Shown here: positions 50,250 through 58,643 of the stretch, one piece after another
How the letters are laid out: each line of letters starts with the position of its first letter
Position numbering within the stretch: position 1 is the first letter of the stretch
NCBI RefSeq assembly: GCF_046545555.1
Contig: NZ_JBHZTH010000005.1
Span: forward strand, 62,001-126,000
DNA: 64,000 nt
From: Winogradskyella sp046545555
GTDB taxonomy: Bacteria; Bacteroidota; Bacteroidia; Flavobacteriales; Flavobacteriaceae
Reading direction: 5' to 3'
Position numbers and translations under genes: made by a program
The notes under the pieces: generated by a model
What the model was told of the DNA's origin: nothing
Databases searched by the model: none
Seen by the model: only the letters and a program-made list of their open reading frames with translations

Positions 50250-52763
50250 ATGAAGCGTTTTATCTTCCTTTTATTAATGAGTCTTTTTTTTACATTTTCT
50301 TTTGCTCAAAAGAATGAAAGCTCAACACCCATACCAAACTACAGAGCAGCTACAAAATATTCACCAACCAATTTAGGAAAATTAGTACACTCAACTTCTG
50401 TTAGACCACATTGGTTAAAAAACGGAAATCGGTTTTGGTACCAATACAAAACTACCGAAGGCTCTAAATACTATATTGTAGATGCTGACAATCGAACAAA
50501 AAAAGAGCTTTTTGATAATGAAAAAATGGCGCAGTGGTTAACAGAAATGACTAAAGACCCATATGACGCAAAACATCTACCTCGATTTAGTTTTAAGTTT
50601 GTTAAAAACGAAACTGCTATTCAATTCTATGTTACTTCTACCGAAAAGGTTGAAGAAAAAAAAGAAAATAATAAAGAATCTGATTCTACCGCAACAAAAA
50701 AGAAAAAGGGTAAGCCTAAAATGGTTAATAAAGTCTTTCATTTAGAATACAAGTTAGGTGCAAATTCACTAACACTTCTAGATAATAAGAAAAAAGGAAA
50801 AGAAGATTGGAAGAAGTGGGCAAACATTGCTCCAGATAGTTCTGTGGTATTATTTTCAAAAAACTACAACTTATATTGGATGGATAAAGCCAACTTTATG
50901 AAGGCCGTAGAAAATGAAAAAGACACTACTATTGTTGAGAACCAATGGACGACTGATGGAGAACTTTACTATTCTTATGGAGGTGGAAGTGGAAGAGGAG
51001 AAACCAATGAATCCATGAAAAAAAATAAAGATGATCGTAAACGTGTATTTGGTATTTGGTCGCACGACTCTAAAAAGTTTGTATTTCAAAGAACTGACTC
51101 AAGACACATAAATGACCTTTGGGTAATAAATACAACAGCCAGTAAAAGACCAACTTTAGAAACCTACAAGTACCATATGCCAGGCGAAGATGAGTTTTAT
51201 AAGACTGAACTTTATGTGTTTGATATACCTTCAAAAAGCAACATTCAAGTTCAGATAGATACTGTAAAACAACAGAGTCTGCAAGTATATAGAGCGCCAC
51301 AGAAAAAGTCTAATCAAGATGATGACTTTAGACCTACGCTATTACTTTCTAAAAAAGGAAAAATCTATTACAGTACTATTAGTAGAGATCGTAAAAAACT
51401 AGACATCTGTGTCGCAGATATAAATTCAGGTGAAACCAAGGTACTGATTGAAGAACGATTTAATACGTATATAGAATCACGTCAATTAGTCTTATTTAAT
51501 AATGAAACGGAAATGCTTCATTGGGCAGAACGCTCTGGCTGGGCGCATTACTATTTATATGATACTAATGGAAACTTAAAAAATCAAATTACTAAAGGCT
51601 CTTATCATGTAGATAATGCTATTGGTGTAGACGAGAAATCAAGAACATTATATTTTACCGCTCATGGAATTCCGAAAAATCAAGATCCTTATTTTGAGCA
51701 TACCTATAGAATAAATTTAAATGGCTCAGGACTAAAAGCTTTAAATGCTAGCGATCATAACACGTGGACGAGCATGTCAGATTCTAATAATTACTTTGTG
51801 AGTAATTACTCTAGAGTTAATACGGTACCAAAATCTGAATTAAGAAATAGTTCAGGTAATGTTATTATGCAATTAGAAGAAGCAGATTTATCTCAACTTA
51901 TGGCAACTGGTTATAAATTTCCTGAACCTTTTAAAATGAAAGCTGACGATGGTATAACAGATATTTACGGAGTTATGTATAAACCGTTTGAAATGGATTC
52001 TACAAAAAAATACCCCTTATTAGAATATGTGTATCCTGGACCTCAAACCGAAGCCGTCAATAAATCATTTTCTTATCGTATGGATCGCTTAGATCGTATG
52101 GCACAAGTTGGTTTTATTGTTGTAACTATGGGTAACAGAGGTGGTCATCCAGATCGCTCTAAATGGTATCATAACTACGGTTACGGAAATTTAAGAGATT
52201 ATGGTTTAGCAGATAAAAGACATGTTGCAGAACAATTAGCAGATAAACACGATTTTATAGATATTGAGAAGGTAGGTATTTACGGACATTCTGGTGGAGG
52301 TTTTATGTCTACTGCAGCAATGTTAGTATATCCAGATTTCTTTAAAGCTGCTGTATCTTCAGCAGGAAATCATGACAATGCTATTTATAACAGCTGGTGG
52401 AGCGAAACACATCATGGAGTACAAGAAGAAAAGGATGGTGATGGTAATGTAAAATACAAATACATGATTGATAACAATCAGTCTCTGGCTAAAAACCTTA
52501 AAGGTAAACTGATGTTAATTACAGGAGACGTCGATAACAATGTGCATCCAGGCGGCACAATTAGAATGGCCAACGCTTTGATTAAAGCAAACAAACGTTT
52601 CGATTTTATGCTTATGCCAGGTCAACGCCATGGTTTTGGTCGTATGACAGAATATTCATTTTGGTTAAGGGCAGATCATTTTAGTAAACATTTTTTAGGT
52701 ATTGAAGCTACTAGCGTAGATATAACAGAAATGAATAGAGATAAGCCAAAAACCAAGTCTTAA
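50250..52763 (+). CDS. S9 family peptidase (dipeptidyl peptidase IV-like)
   Basis: An 837-residue exported serine peptidase. I start it at the ATG at 50250 (MKRFIFLLLMSLFFTFSFAQ), a proper signal peptide. The frame is open 38 codons further up without family similarity. The N-terminal beta-propeller (about residues 40-560) is followed by an alpha/beta-hydrolase domain with nucleophile Ser681 (IYGHSGGGFMSTAAM), the Asp in ITGDVDNNVH near residue 760-762, and His794 (MPGQRHGFGR). YVYPGPQTEAVNKSF and WWSETHHGV are family segments. It probably cleaves short peptides in the periplasm. A Lys-rich insert lies near residues 110-130. Confidence 0.93.
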   Translation: MKRFIFLLLMSLFFTFSFAQKNESSTPIPNYRAATKYSPTNLGKLVHSTSVRPHWLKNGNRFWYQYKTTEGSKYYIVDADNRTKKELFDNEKMAQWLTEMTKDPYDAKHLPRFSFKFVKNETAIQFYVTSTEKVEEKKENNKESDSTATKKKKGKPKMVNKVFHLEYKLGANSLTLLDNKKKGKEDWKKWANIAPDSSVVLFSKNYNLYWMDKANFMKAVENEKDTTIVENQWTTDGELYYSYGGGSGRGETNESMKKNKDDRKRVFGIWSHDSKKFVFQRTDSRHINDLWVINTTASKRPTLETYKYHMPGEDEFYKTELYVFDIPSKSNIQVQIDTVKQQSLQVYRAPQKKSNQDDDFRPTLLLSKKGKIYYSTISRDRKKLDICVADINSGETKVLIEERFNTYIESRQLVLFNNETEMLHWAERSGWAHYYLYDTNGNLKNQITKGSYHVDNAIGVDEKSRTLYFTAHGIPKNQDPYFEHTYRINLNGSGLKALNASDHNTWTSMSDSNNYFVSNYSRVNTVPKSELRNSSGNVIMQLEEADLSQLMATGYKFPEPFKMKADDGITDIYGVMYKPFEMDSTKKYPLLEYVYPGPQTEAVNKSFSYRMDRLDRMAQVGFIVVTMGNRGGHPDRSKWYHNYGYGNLRDYGLADKRHVAEQLADKHDFIDIEKVGIYGHSGGGFMSTAAMLVYPDFFKAAVSSAGNHDNAIYNSWWSETHHGVQEEKDGDGNVKYKYMIDNNQSLAKNLKGKLMLITGDVDNNVHPGGTIRMANALIKANKRFDFMLMPGQRHGFGRMTEYSFWLRADHFSKHFLGIEATSVDITEMNRDKPKTKS

Positions 52764-52782
52764 GAAAATAAAGTCTTAAACC

Positions 52783-52814
52783 AAAAAACCACGCTAATCA
52801 GCGTGGTTTTTTTT
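52783..52814. terminator. Bidirectional terminator
   Basis: AAAAAACCACGC-taatca-GCGTGGTTTTTTTT is a perfect 12-bp stem between the peptidase gene and convergent hppA. Confidence 0.92.
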
Positions 52815-52831
52815 ATTTATAGATAAGATAT

Positions 52832-55249
52832 TTACTCTTTAGTAATATCAATATTTTCAATCACCTTTGTAACTTCTCCAGCTTCGTTCTTCAAAGTGGC
52901 TTCAAAAGCTTTTAACTCTTTTTCAACTTCAGTTTTAGTTCCTTTAAAACTTATTGATTCCATTACTTTCTCACCGTCTTTCATTGTTGAATAATCAACT
53001 GTTGCTTCAGCTAATTCTTTAGAATCAACAGTCATCTCTATAGAAATTTCATCATTTAAAGTTAAAGCTGTTTCATCAGCATGACCACCTAATATTGGCG
53101 CGATTACTAAACCAATAAGACAAGTTAACTTTATTAAGATATTCATTGAAGGACCAGATGTATCTTTAAACGGATCTCCAACCGTATCACCAGTTACTGC
53201 AGCTTTATGCGCATCAGAACCTTTAAAGGTCATTTCGCCATTAATCTCTACACCAGCTTCAAAAGATTTCTTGGCGTTATCCCAAGCTCCACCAGCGTTA
53301 TTCTGAAAGATTGCCCAAAGCACACCAGAAACTGTTACACCAGCCATATAACCACCTAACATTTCAGCAATAGCTAAATTATCCATACCGAATAACATTG
53401 GCACAAAAGCAATTACTAAAGGAAAACCGATAGTTAATAAACCTGGTAACATCATTTCTTTTAAAGATGCTTGCGTAGAAATAGCAACACATTTATCGTA
53501 TTCTGGTTTCCCAGTACCTTCCATAATTCCAGGAATATCTCTAAACTGACGACGTACTTCCTGAACCATCTCCATAGCAGCTTTACCTACAGCATTCATT
53601 GCTAAAGCAGAAAATACTACTGGCACCATACCACCAACAAATAACATGGCTAATACTGGTGCTTTAAAGATGTTAATACCATCAATACCTGTAAAGGTTA
53701 CATAAGCAGCAAAAAGTGCTAATGATGTTAATGCAGCAGAAGCGATAGCAAAACCTTTTCCTGTTGCAGCAGTTGTGTTACCAACTGAATCTAAAATATC
53801 TGTACGTTCTCTTACGATAGGTTCTTGTTCACTCATTTCAGCAATACCACCTGCATTATCAGATATTGGGCCGAAGGCATCAATTGCTAATTGCATAGCT
53901 GTTGTTGCCATCATTGCAGAAGCTGCTAATGCAACACCGTAGAAACCAGCAAAAGCATAAGATGCCCAAATCGCTCCAGCAAATAATAAAACTGAAGGGA
54001 ATGTAGAAATCATACCTGTTGCTAAACCAGCGATAATGTTAGTTCCTGCACCTGTAGAAGATTGTTGTACTATTTTTAAGATTGGGCTTTTACCTAATCC
54101 TGTATAATATTCTGTTACTGAAGAAATAACTGCACCTACAACTAAACCAACTAAAGTAGCATAGAATACACGCATTGCAGAAATTTCAACTAAACCTTCA
54201 CCGAAGAAATTCATTTGCATTGTTTCTGGTAACATCCAAGTTACTAAACCAAAACATGCAGCAGCAACTAAAACAATAGACGTCCAGTTACCTACATTTA
54301 AAGCTCCCATAACCTGAGCTTCTTTAGCATCATTGCTTTTTATTTTTACTAAAACCGTCCCTATTATAGAGATTATGATTCCTGCACCAGCAATTGCCAT
54401 TGGTAATAAGATTGGTCCTATACCACCAAAGGCATCAGAGATAGCGCCTCCCATATCTTTAATTACATAGTTACCAAGAACCATTGCAGCTAATACGGTT
54501 GCTACATAAGAACCAAATAAATCCGCTCCCATACCTGCAACATCACCAACATTATCACCAACGTTATCTGCAATAGTAGCAGGATTACGAGGGTCATCTT
54601 CTGGGATACCAGCTTCTACTTTACCAACTAAATCTGCTCCAACATCTGCAGCCTTTGTGTAAATACCACCACCTACTCTTGCAAATAATGCGATAGATTC
54701 AGCACCTAATGAGAAACCAGCTAGTGTCTCTAATACAACGGTCATATCCATTGTATTTGTCCATTCGCCACCCATAAAGAAGTGAAAGAAAAATATAAAG
54801 AACGCTGTTAGACCTAATACAGCTAAACCAGCTACACCAAGTCCCATTACAGTTCCGCCTCCAAAAGAGATTTTTAATGCGTTTGGTAAACTTGTGCGCG
54901 CAGCTTGTGTTGTTCTTACGTTTGTTTTTGTTGCGATTTTCATACCAATGTTACCTGCGTAGGCAGAAAACACAGCACCAAAAATAAAAGCGACTACAAT
55001 TAACCAATGTGTTGTTGGTACAACAAAAGAAACAACTGCGAGTAAAACACTTACAACTACTACAAACACTGCAAGCAATCTATACTCTGCATTTAAGAAT
55101 GCTAAAGCACCTTCATAAATGTGATCTGAGATTTCTTTCATCTTCCCATCTCCTGCATCTTGTTTCATTACCCACTTTTGTTTAACTACCATGTAGATTA
55201 AACCTAAAGCTGCCAAAGCAATTGGCATATAAATCATAAATGATTCCAT
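52832..55249 (-). CDS. hppA: Membrane-bound, K+-dependent pyrophosphatase
   Basis: An 805-residue ion-pumping pyrophosphatase with about 16 membrane helices. PPi and Mg binding motifs are YTKAADVGADLVGKVEAGIP, DNVGDNVGDVAGMGADLFGS and GDTVGDPFKDTSGPSMNI. The cation-site segment reads GNTTAATGKG. Alanine rather than lysine there marks the K+-dependent subfamily. Whether it moves Na+ or H+ cannot be decided safely. After the last helix (LIGLVIAPILGGH) there is an unusual hydrophilic C-terminal extension of about 85 residues rich in Glu, Lys and Thr. It follows the soluble pyrophosphatase gene. Confidence 0.95.
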   Translation of the reverse strand: MESFMIYMPIALAALGLIYMVVKQKWVMKQDAGDGKMKEISDHIYEGALAFLNAEYRLLAVFVVVVSVLLAVVSFVVPTTHWLIVVAFIFGAVFSAYAGNIGMKIATKTNVRTTQAARTSLPNALKISFGGGTVMGLGVAGLAVLGLTAFFIFFFHFFMGGEWTNTMDMTVVLETLAGFSLGAESIALFARVGGGIYTKAADVGADLVGKVEAGIPEDDPRNPATIADNVGDNVGDVAGMGADLFGSYVATVLAAMVLGNYVIKDMGGAISDAFGGIGPILLPMAIAGAGIIISIIGTVLVKIKSNDAKEAQVMGALNVGNWTSIVLVAAACFGLVTWMLPETMQMNFFGEGLVEISAMRVFYATLVGLVVGAVISSVTEYYTGLGKSPILKIVQQSSTGAGTNIIAGLATGMISTFPSVLLFAGAIWASYAFAGFYGVALAASAMMATTAMQLAIDAFGPISDNAGGIAEMSEQEPIVRERTDILDSVGNTTAATGKGFAIASAALTSLALFAAYVTFTGIDGINIFKAPVLAMLFVGGMVPVVFSALAMNAVGKAAMEMVQEVRRQFRDIPGIMEGTGKPEYDKCVAISTQASLKEMMLPGLLTIGFPLVIAFVPMLFGMDNLAIAEMLGGYMAGVTVSGVLWAIFQNNAGGAWDNAKKSFEAGVEINGEMTFKGSDAHKAAVTGDTVGDPFKDTSGPSMNILIKLTCLIGLVIAPILGGHADETALTLNDEISIEMTVDSKELAEATVDYSTMKDGEKVMESISFKGTKTEVEKELKAFEATLKNEAGEVTKVIENIDITKE

Positions 55250-55312
55250 ATTTTAAATTTTAATTTGATTTGTTTTTAGCTGGGCAAAAGTAGTAAAATG
55301 TATGGGAATAGA

Positions 55313-55346
55313 AAAACCCTTTTATACTGAATATAAAAGGGCTTTT
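55313..55346 (-). terminator. Terminator of ppa
   Basis: On the minus strand AAAAGCCCTTTTATA and TATAAAAGGGTTTTT flank a short loop, giving a 10-bp or longer stem followed by T residues, between ppa and hppA. Confidence 0.75.
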
Positions 55347-55368
55347 AATCAAAATTGGTTAACCAATT

Positions 55369-55896
55369 TTAAATCGTAAAACTTCTGTTCTTTTTATGGT
55401 CGCTATTATTATAGCGCTCTACGCACTCGTGATAAATTTTTACCGCTTCTTCTGCATTTCCCCATCCACCAGTGTCTACTTTCTTTTTCTCTAAATCTTT
55501 ATAAACTTTAAAAAAGTGCTCGATTTCTTTTAGTCTATGCGGATTTAAGTCTGAAATATCATGATTTTTATTCCAAATCGGGTCTGAGACTGGTACGCAT
55601 ATAATTTTTTCATCCGGACCTTTCTCATCTGTCATATGAAATACTCCAATTGGTCTTACCTCCATTACAACCATTGGATACGTTGGCTCGGTTCCCATAA
55701 CTAATACATCTAAAGGATCACTATCTAATGCTAATGTTTCTGGTACAAATCCGTAATCACCAGGATACATCATTGACGAAAACAGCATGCGATCGAAACG
55801 TATTTTGTGCAACGTAAAATCGTACTCATATTTATTGCGACTTCCTTTAGGAATCTCTATTAATACATCGAAGGTTAATTCTACTTTTTCTGACAT
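55369..55896 (-). CDS. ppa: Soluble inorganic pyrophosphatase (family I)
   Basis: A 175-residue family I PPase. The signature is DSDPLDVLVMG (DxDPxD). Other parts are EIPKGSRNKYEYDFTLHKIR, PGDYGFVPETLA, ICVPVSDPIWNKNHD and EHFFKVYKDLEKKKVDTGGW. I start at the ATG at 55896 (MSEKVELTFDV). Nine codons further upstream are open but unlike the family. It hydrolyses PPi in the cytoplasm. Its gene stands next to the membrane pyrophosphatase, though a terminator separates them. Confidence 0.94.
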   Translation of the reverse strand: MSEKVELTFDVLIEIPKGSRNKYEYDFTLHKIRFDRMLFSSMMYPGDYGFVPETLALDSDPLDVLVMGTEPTYPMVVMEVRPIGVFHMTDEKGPDEKIICVPVSDPIWNKNHDISDLNPHRLKEIEHFFKVYKDLEKKKVDTGGWGNAEEAVKIYHECVERYNNSDHKKNRSFTI

Positions 55897-56043
55897 GTTT
55901 CTTCTTTTTAATTCTGGTATCAAAGATAGACAAGTGATTAGGTTTCAGCAATAAAATATAAAATTGTGTTTTTAATTTAATTTTTATCTTGTTACTAAAA
56001 TAGCTTTATAGCAAAGCGAAAAGAATAAAAAAAGAATAAAGTG

Positions 56044-56074
56044 TTGATATCCCGAAAAATGCAGAGGATATCAA
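56044..56074. promoter_or_regulatory. Perfect 9-bp inverted repeat at the entry of the cassette array
   Basis: TTGATATCC (56044-56052) and GGATATCAA (56066-56074) are exact reverse complements separated by 13 bases. They lie directly before a promoter box and 24 bases before the first cassette boundary. It could be a repressor operator or a recombinase-binding pair. Confidence 0.55.
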
Positions 56075-56075
56075 T

Positions 56076-56083
56076 TACTTTTG
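56076..56083 (+). promoter_or_regulatory. -7 promoter box before the first cassette (Pc-like position)
   Basis: TACTTTTG matches TAnnTTTG. Transcription would start near 56090, a few bases before the cassette boundary G|TTGTGC at 56098, as an integron's Pc promoter would. Confidence 0.45.
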
Positions 56084-56097
56084 TTTTTATATAACCA

Positions 56098-56104
56098 GTT
56101 GTGC
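56098..56104 (+). other. Left boundary of the cassette array (attI-like core GTTGTGC)
   Basis: GTTGTGC stands here without the palindrome that precedes every other cassette, so it marks where cassette DNA joins the chromosomal backbone. The core is complementary to GCACAAC of the first cassette's palindrome at 56893. A promoter box lies 15 bases upstream. Confidence 0.6.
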
Positions 56105-56128
56105 TTCATTATCACAAACCGCTAACTA

Positions 56129-56866
56129 ATGATAAAATTCTTTAGAAAAATTAGACAAAAACTACTCTCTGAAAACAAATTCAGTAAGTATTTAATTTAT
56201 GCAATTGGAGAAATTGTACTTGTCGTTATCGGAATATTGATTGCGTTGGGAATAAATAATTGGAATAATGAACAAAAAGATAAACAGGCTGAATTAAAAT
56301 ACTTAAATCAGATTAGAAAGTCACTTAAAGAGAATGACTTAATTTTAAAAGAAAGAATTGAAACTGATAAAAGACTTTTAAAATTTGGAGACCAACTATA
56401 TAATCATATTAAGACTCAAAAACAGGTTAATGATTCAATTAAACAAATTTTTGTTGTACTTCTAAATGACCAAATGGTTTCATTCAATATCGCAGCGTTT
56501 GAAAATTTAAAAAATGATGGCCTTTCTTTTATTTCCAATGATGATTTAAAATTTGAAATCATAAATATTTATGATAAGGAATTAAAGTATATTCAAAATA
56601 TATTTGCAAACCAATTTGAGAATTATTTAAGTGGAGTAATAAATCCTTTTTTTAGTGACAATTTTGAATTTGTTTCTAATAAAAAGTATATGAGCGCTGA
56701 ACCAAATAACTATCAAGATTTATTAAGCAATAATAAAACCACTAATATAATTTCAATGGTTAATACTATGAGAAGTTATGCAATCTCAAATTATTCTAAC
56801 ACTCAAAAAAAAATAAATGAGATTATTATCAAATTAGATAAAGAGATAAAGACGCTAAATGAATAA
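56129..56866 (+). CDS. DUF6090 family membrane protein (cassette 1)
   Basis: A 245-residue protein with the DUF6090 start MIKFFRKIRQKLLSENKFSK, then YLIYAIGEIVLVVIGILIAL, a single membrane helix at about residues 24-43 with a basic cytoplasmic N-terminus, then a charged, helical, probably coiled-coil outer part (NNWNNEQKDKQAELKYLNQI). The function is unknown. It is the only gene of cassette 1. Its leader, TTGTGCTTCATTA to ATG, is shared with cassette 2, so whole cassettes, not just genes, are related. Confidence 0.82.
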   Translation: MIKFFRKIRQKLLSENKFSKYLIYAIGEIVLVVIGILIALGINNWNNEQKDKQAELKYLNQIRKSLKENDLILKERIETDKRLLKFGDQLYNHIKTQKQVNDSIKQIFVVLLNDQMVSFNIAAFENLKNDGLSFISNDDLKFEIINIYDKELKYIQNIFANQFENYLSGVINPFFSDNFEFVSNKKYMSAEPNNYQDLLSNNKTTNIISMVNTMRSYAISNYSNTQKKINEIIIKLDKEIKTLNE

Positions 56867-56892
56867 CATATTTAGACTAAAAAATAACGAAA

Positions 56893-57023
56893 GCACAACA
56901 ATGGCTATAAGTAATTGCTTGTTCTCGCTTACTTCTGAAAATCCTCGCGGATTTTCAGCTTGGTGTGTACTTGCAAAGTTAGGTGCTAACCCACGCAACT
57001 ACTCATAGCCGAGACCGTTGTGC
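56893..57023 (+). repeat. attC-like site 1
   Basis: A 131-bp imperfect palindrome from GCACAAC to GTTGTGC. Outer arms: GGCTATAAGTAATTGC pairs with GCAACTACTCATAGCC. Inside is a hairpin CTGAAAATCC-tcgc-GGATTTTCAG. Box, spacer, second box and central stem follow attC architecture. It starts 26 bases after the cassette 1 stop codon. The centre differs from the other four copies. Confidence 0.78.
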
Positions 57024-57044
57024 TTCATTAACACCAACCAACTA

Positions 57045-57770
57045 ATGATAAAATTCTTTAGAAAAATTAGACAAAATCTACTCTCAGAAGGAAAAACTGG
57101 AAAATACCTTAAGTATGCCATCGGAGAAATAGTGCTTGTCATTATTGGAATTTTAATAGCACTTTCAATAAACAATTGGAATACGAATAGAAAACTTAAA
57201 TCTGAAGAACAGAATCTTCTTAAAGACCTTCGAATAGAAATAAAAAATAACATTGATTTACTTTCAATTGCAATTAATGAGCATGAAAAATCTTATGCAA
57301 TAGCGCAAGAGTTTAAGAGTCTTTTTAAAAATAGAGCTGCTTTTAATGAAATGTCAGATAGTACATTCTTTAAAAAATGGCGTAAATTAAATCAGAACTG
57401 GACTTTTGACCCAAATAAAGGAATTTTAAAATCAATTATTTCTTCAGGTCAAATCAACAATCTTTCCAATAAAGAACTAAAATATACTTTAGCTTCTCTT
57501 GAAGATATTATTACAGACGCCTTTGAAGATACTATGAAAATAGAAAAAAGAAGAGATGACTTAATAAAAGAGATATTTATAGATGCACATATTATTAATA
57601 ACAATGAAATCCAAAATTTTGAACCAAAGCGATTTTATGATAATCCAAATTTTAGATTGCTTGTCATATACTTTGACGAAGTTCGAAATGATGGATTAAA
57701 GGAAGAGCACGACCTAAAAAAAACCATGAATCGTATTCTTCAACTTATTGAAATGGAAATAAAAAAATAA
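57045..57770 (+). CDS. DUF6090 family membrane protein (cassette 2)
   Basis: A 241-residue DUF6090 paralogue: MIKFFRKIRQNLLSEGKTGK, YLKYAIGEIVLVIIGILIAL, SINNWNTNRKLKSEEQNLLK. It has the same topology as the cassette 1 product, with N-terminal halves nearly identical and C-terminal halves divergent. I start at the ATG at 57045, which matches the family. Nine upstream codons are open but fall in the cassette leader. The stop codon is five bases before the next attC-like site. The function is unknown. Confidence 0.82.
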   Translation: MIKFFRKIRQNLLSEGKTGKYLKYAIGEIVLVIIGILIALSINNWNTNRKLKSEEQNLLKDLRIEIKNNIDLLSIAINEHEKSYAIAQEFKSLFKNRAAFNEMSDSTFFKKWRKLNQNWTFDPNKGILKSIISSGQINNLSNKELKYTLASLEDIITDAFEDTMKIEKRRDDLIKEIFIDAHIINNNEIQNFEPKRFYDNPNFRLLVIYFDEVRNDGLKEEHDLKKTMNRILQLIEMEIKK

Positions 57771-57775
57771 CGAAA

Positions 57776-57910
57776 GCACAACAACGTGTATAGTCAATTG
57801 CTCGGGCAAGTGCTTATTTGTAAAATTCCTTCGGAATTTTATCGCGTTCGTTTTTGTTTACTAAATTAGTTGCTTAAACACGCAATTAACCATACACAAT
57901 CACGTTGTGC
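57776..57910 (+). repeat. attC-like site 2
   Basis: A 135-bp imperfect palindrome, GCACAAC to GTTGTGC. Outer arms GTGTATAGTCAATTGC and GCAATTAACCATACAC pair with two mismatches. A central perfect hairpin is TAAAATTCC-ttc-GGAATTTTA. Very similar to site 5 through the 5' half (CAAGTGCTTATTTG, TTCGTTTTTGTTTACTAA). Confidence 0.8.
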
Positions 57911-57990
57911 TTAATTTCAGAAAATGGTAAGAATTACCACAAGCAAATTAATGAGTTGAACTTTTAATAATAGAACTAAAGAAGATAATT

Positions 57991-58494
57991 ATGAAAGAAT
58001 TACTTGAAGAATATGCTTTGATTGCTGAAATCATATCAGCCCTTGCTGTTATCATTTCATTGATTTTTGTTGGATTACAAATAAGAAGTAATACAAAAGC
58101 AACACAGGCCTCAACTTTTCATGAGATTGCGGCTCTAGATATTCATATACTTCTAAGTTTAGGTTCTTCAAAAGAAACATCAAGAATAATTTCAACTTTC
58201 CGAGTGAATCCAGATGCCTTAACCGAAGAAGAACATAATCATGGTTTTCACTTATTTGCTGCGGAAATAAGGCACGTTGAGAATCTATTTTTGCAGAACG
58301 AAAACAAAATGTTGAGTAAAAAAAATTGGGAATCTAGAAAATCCTTAGTTGATGGAATGGTACTAACCCCTGGATTTGGCGCACTTTTAGAAAGTCCGAA
58401 TAAACATTTTTTTGACGGCTCTTTTATTCGATACGCAGAAAATTTAAGAAAAAAGCACTTAATAAAAGATGGCGGTTTTGAAAATAAAAACTAA
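57991..58494 (+). CDS. Small single-pass membrane protein (cassette 3)
   Basis: A 167-residue protein: a short acidic N-terminus (MKELLEEYAL), one membrane helix (about residues 11-31, IAEIISALAVIISLIFVGLQ), then a soluble helical domain (STFHEIAALDIHILLSLGSS, HGFHLFAAEIRHVENLFLQN, SLVDGMVLTPGFGALLES). I have seen similar uncharacterised proteins in marine bacteria but know no function or named domain. The stop codon touches the first base of the attC-like site (58495), an extremely compact cassette. Confidence 0.65.
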   Translation: MKELLEEYALIAEIISALAVIISLIFVGLQIRSNTKATQASTFHEIAALDIHILLSLGSSKETSRIISTFRVNPDALTEEEHNHGFHLFAAEIRHVENLFLQNENKMLSKKNWESRKSLVDGMVLTPGFGALLESPNKHFFDGSFIRYAENLRKKHLIKDGGFENKN

Positions 58495-58627
58495 GCACAA
58501 CACCGTGTATAATTAATTGCTAGGTCACTGCCAACTTACGAAAATTCCGGCTGAATCTTCTATCTGTGATTTGTTTGCTATCTTAGTTGCTAAACCACGC
58601 AACAAGCCATAAACGAGCACGTTATGT
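58495..58627 (+). repeat. attC-like site 3
   Basis: A 133-bp imperfect palindrome beginning GCACAAC but ending GTTATGT, so the two outer boxes are not complementary to each other. The end box instead matches the start box of site 4. Second boxes: GTGTATAATTAATTGC and GCAACAAGCCATAAAC. The centre, GAAAATTC...GAATCTTC, is a decayed hairpin. It shares TTTGTTTGCTA..TTAGTTGC with sites 2, 4 and 5. Confidence 0.78.
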
Positions 58628-58643
58628 GTAAGCACGTCAAAAA

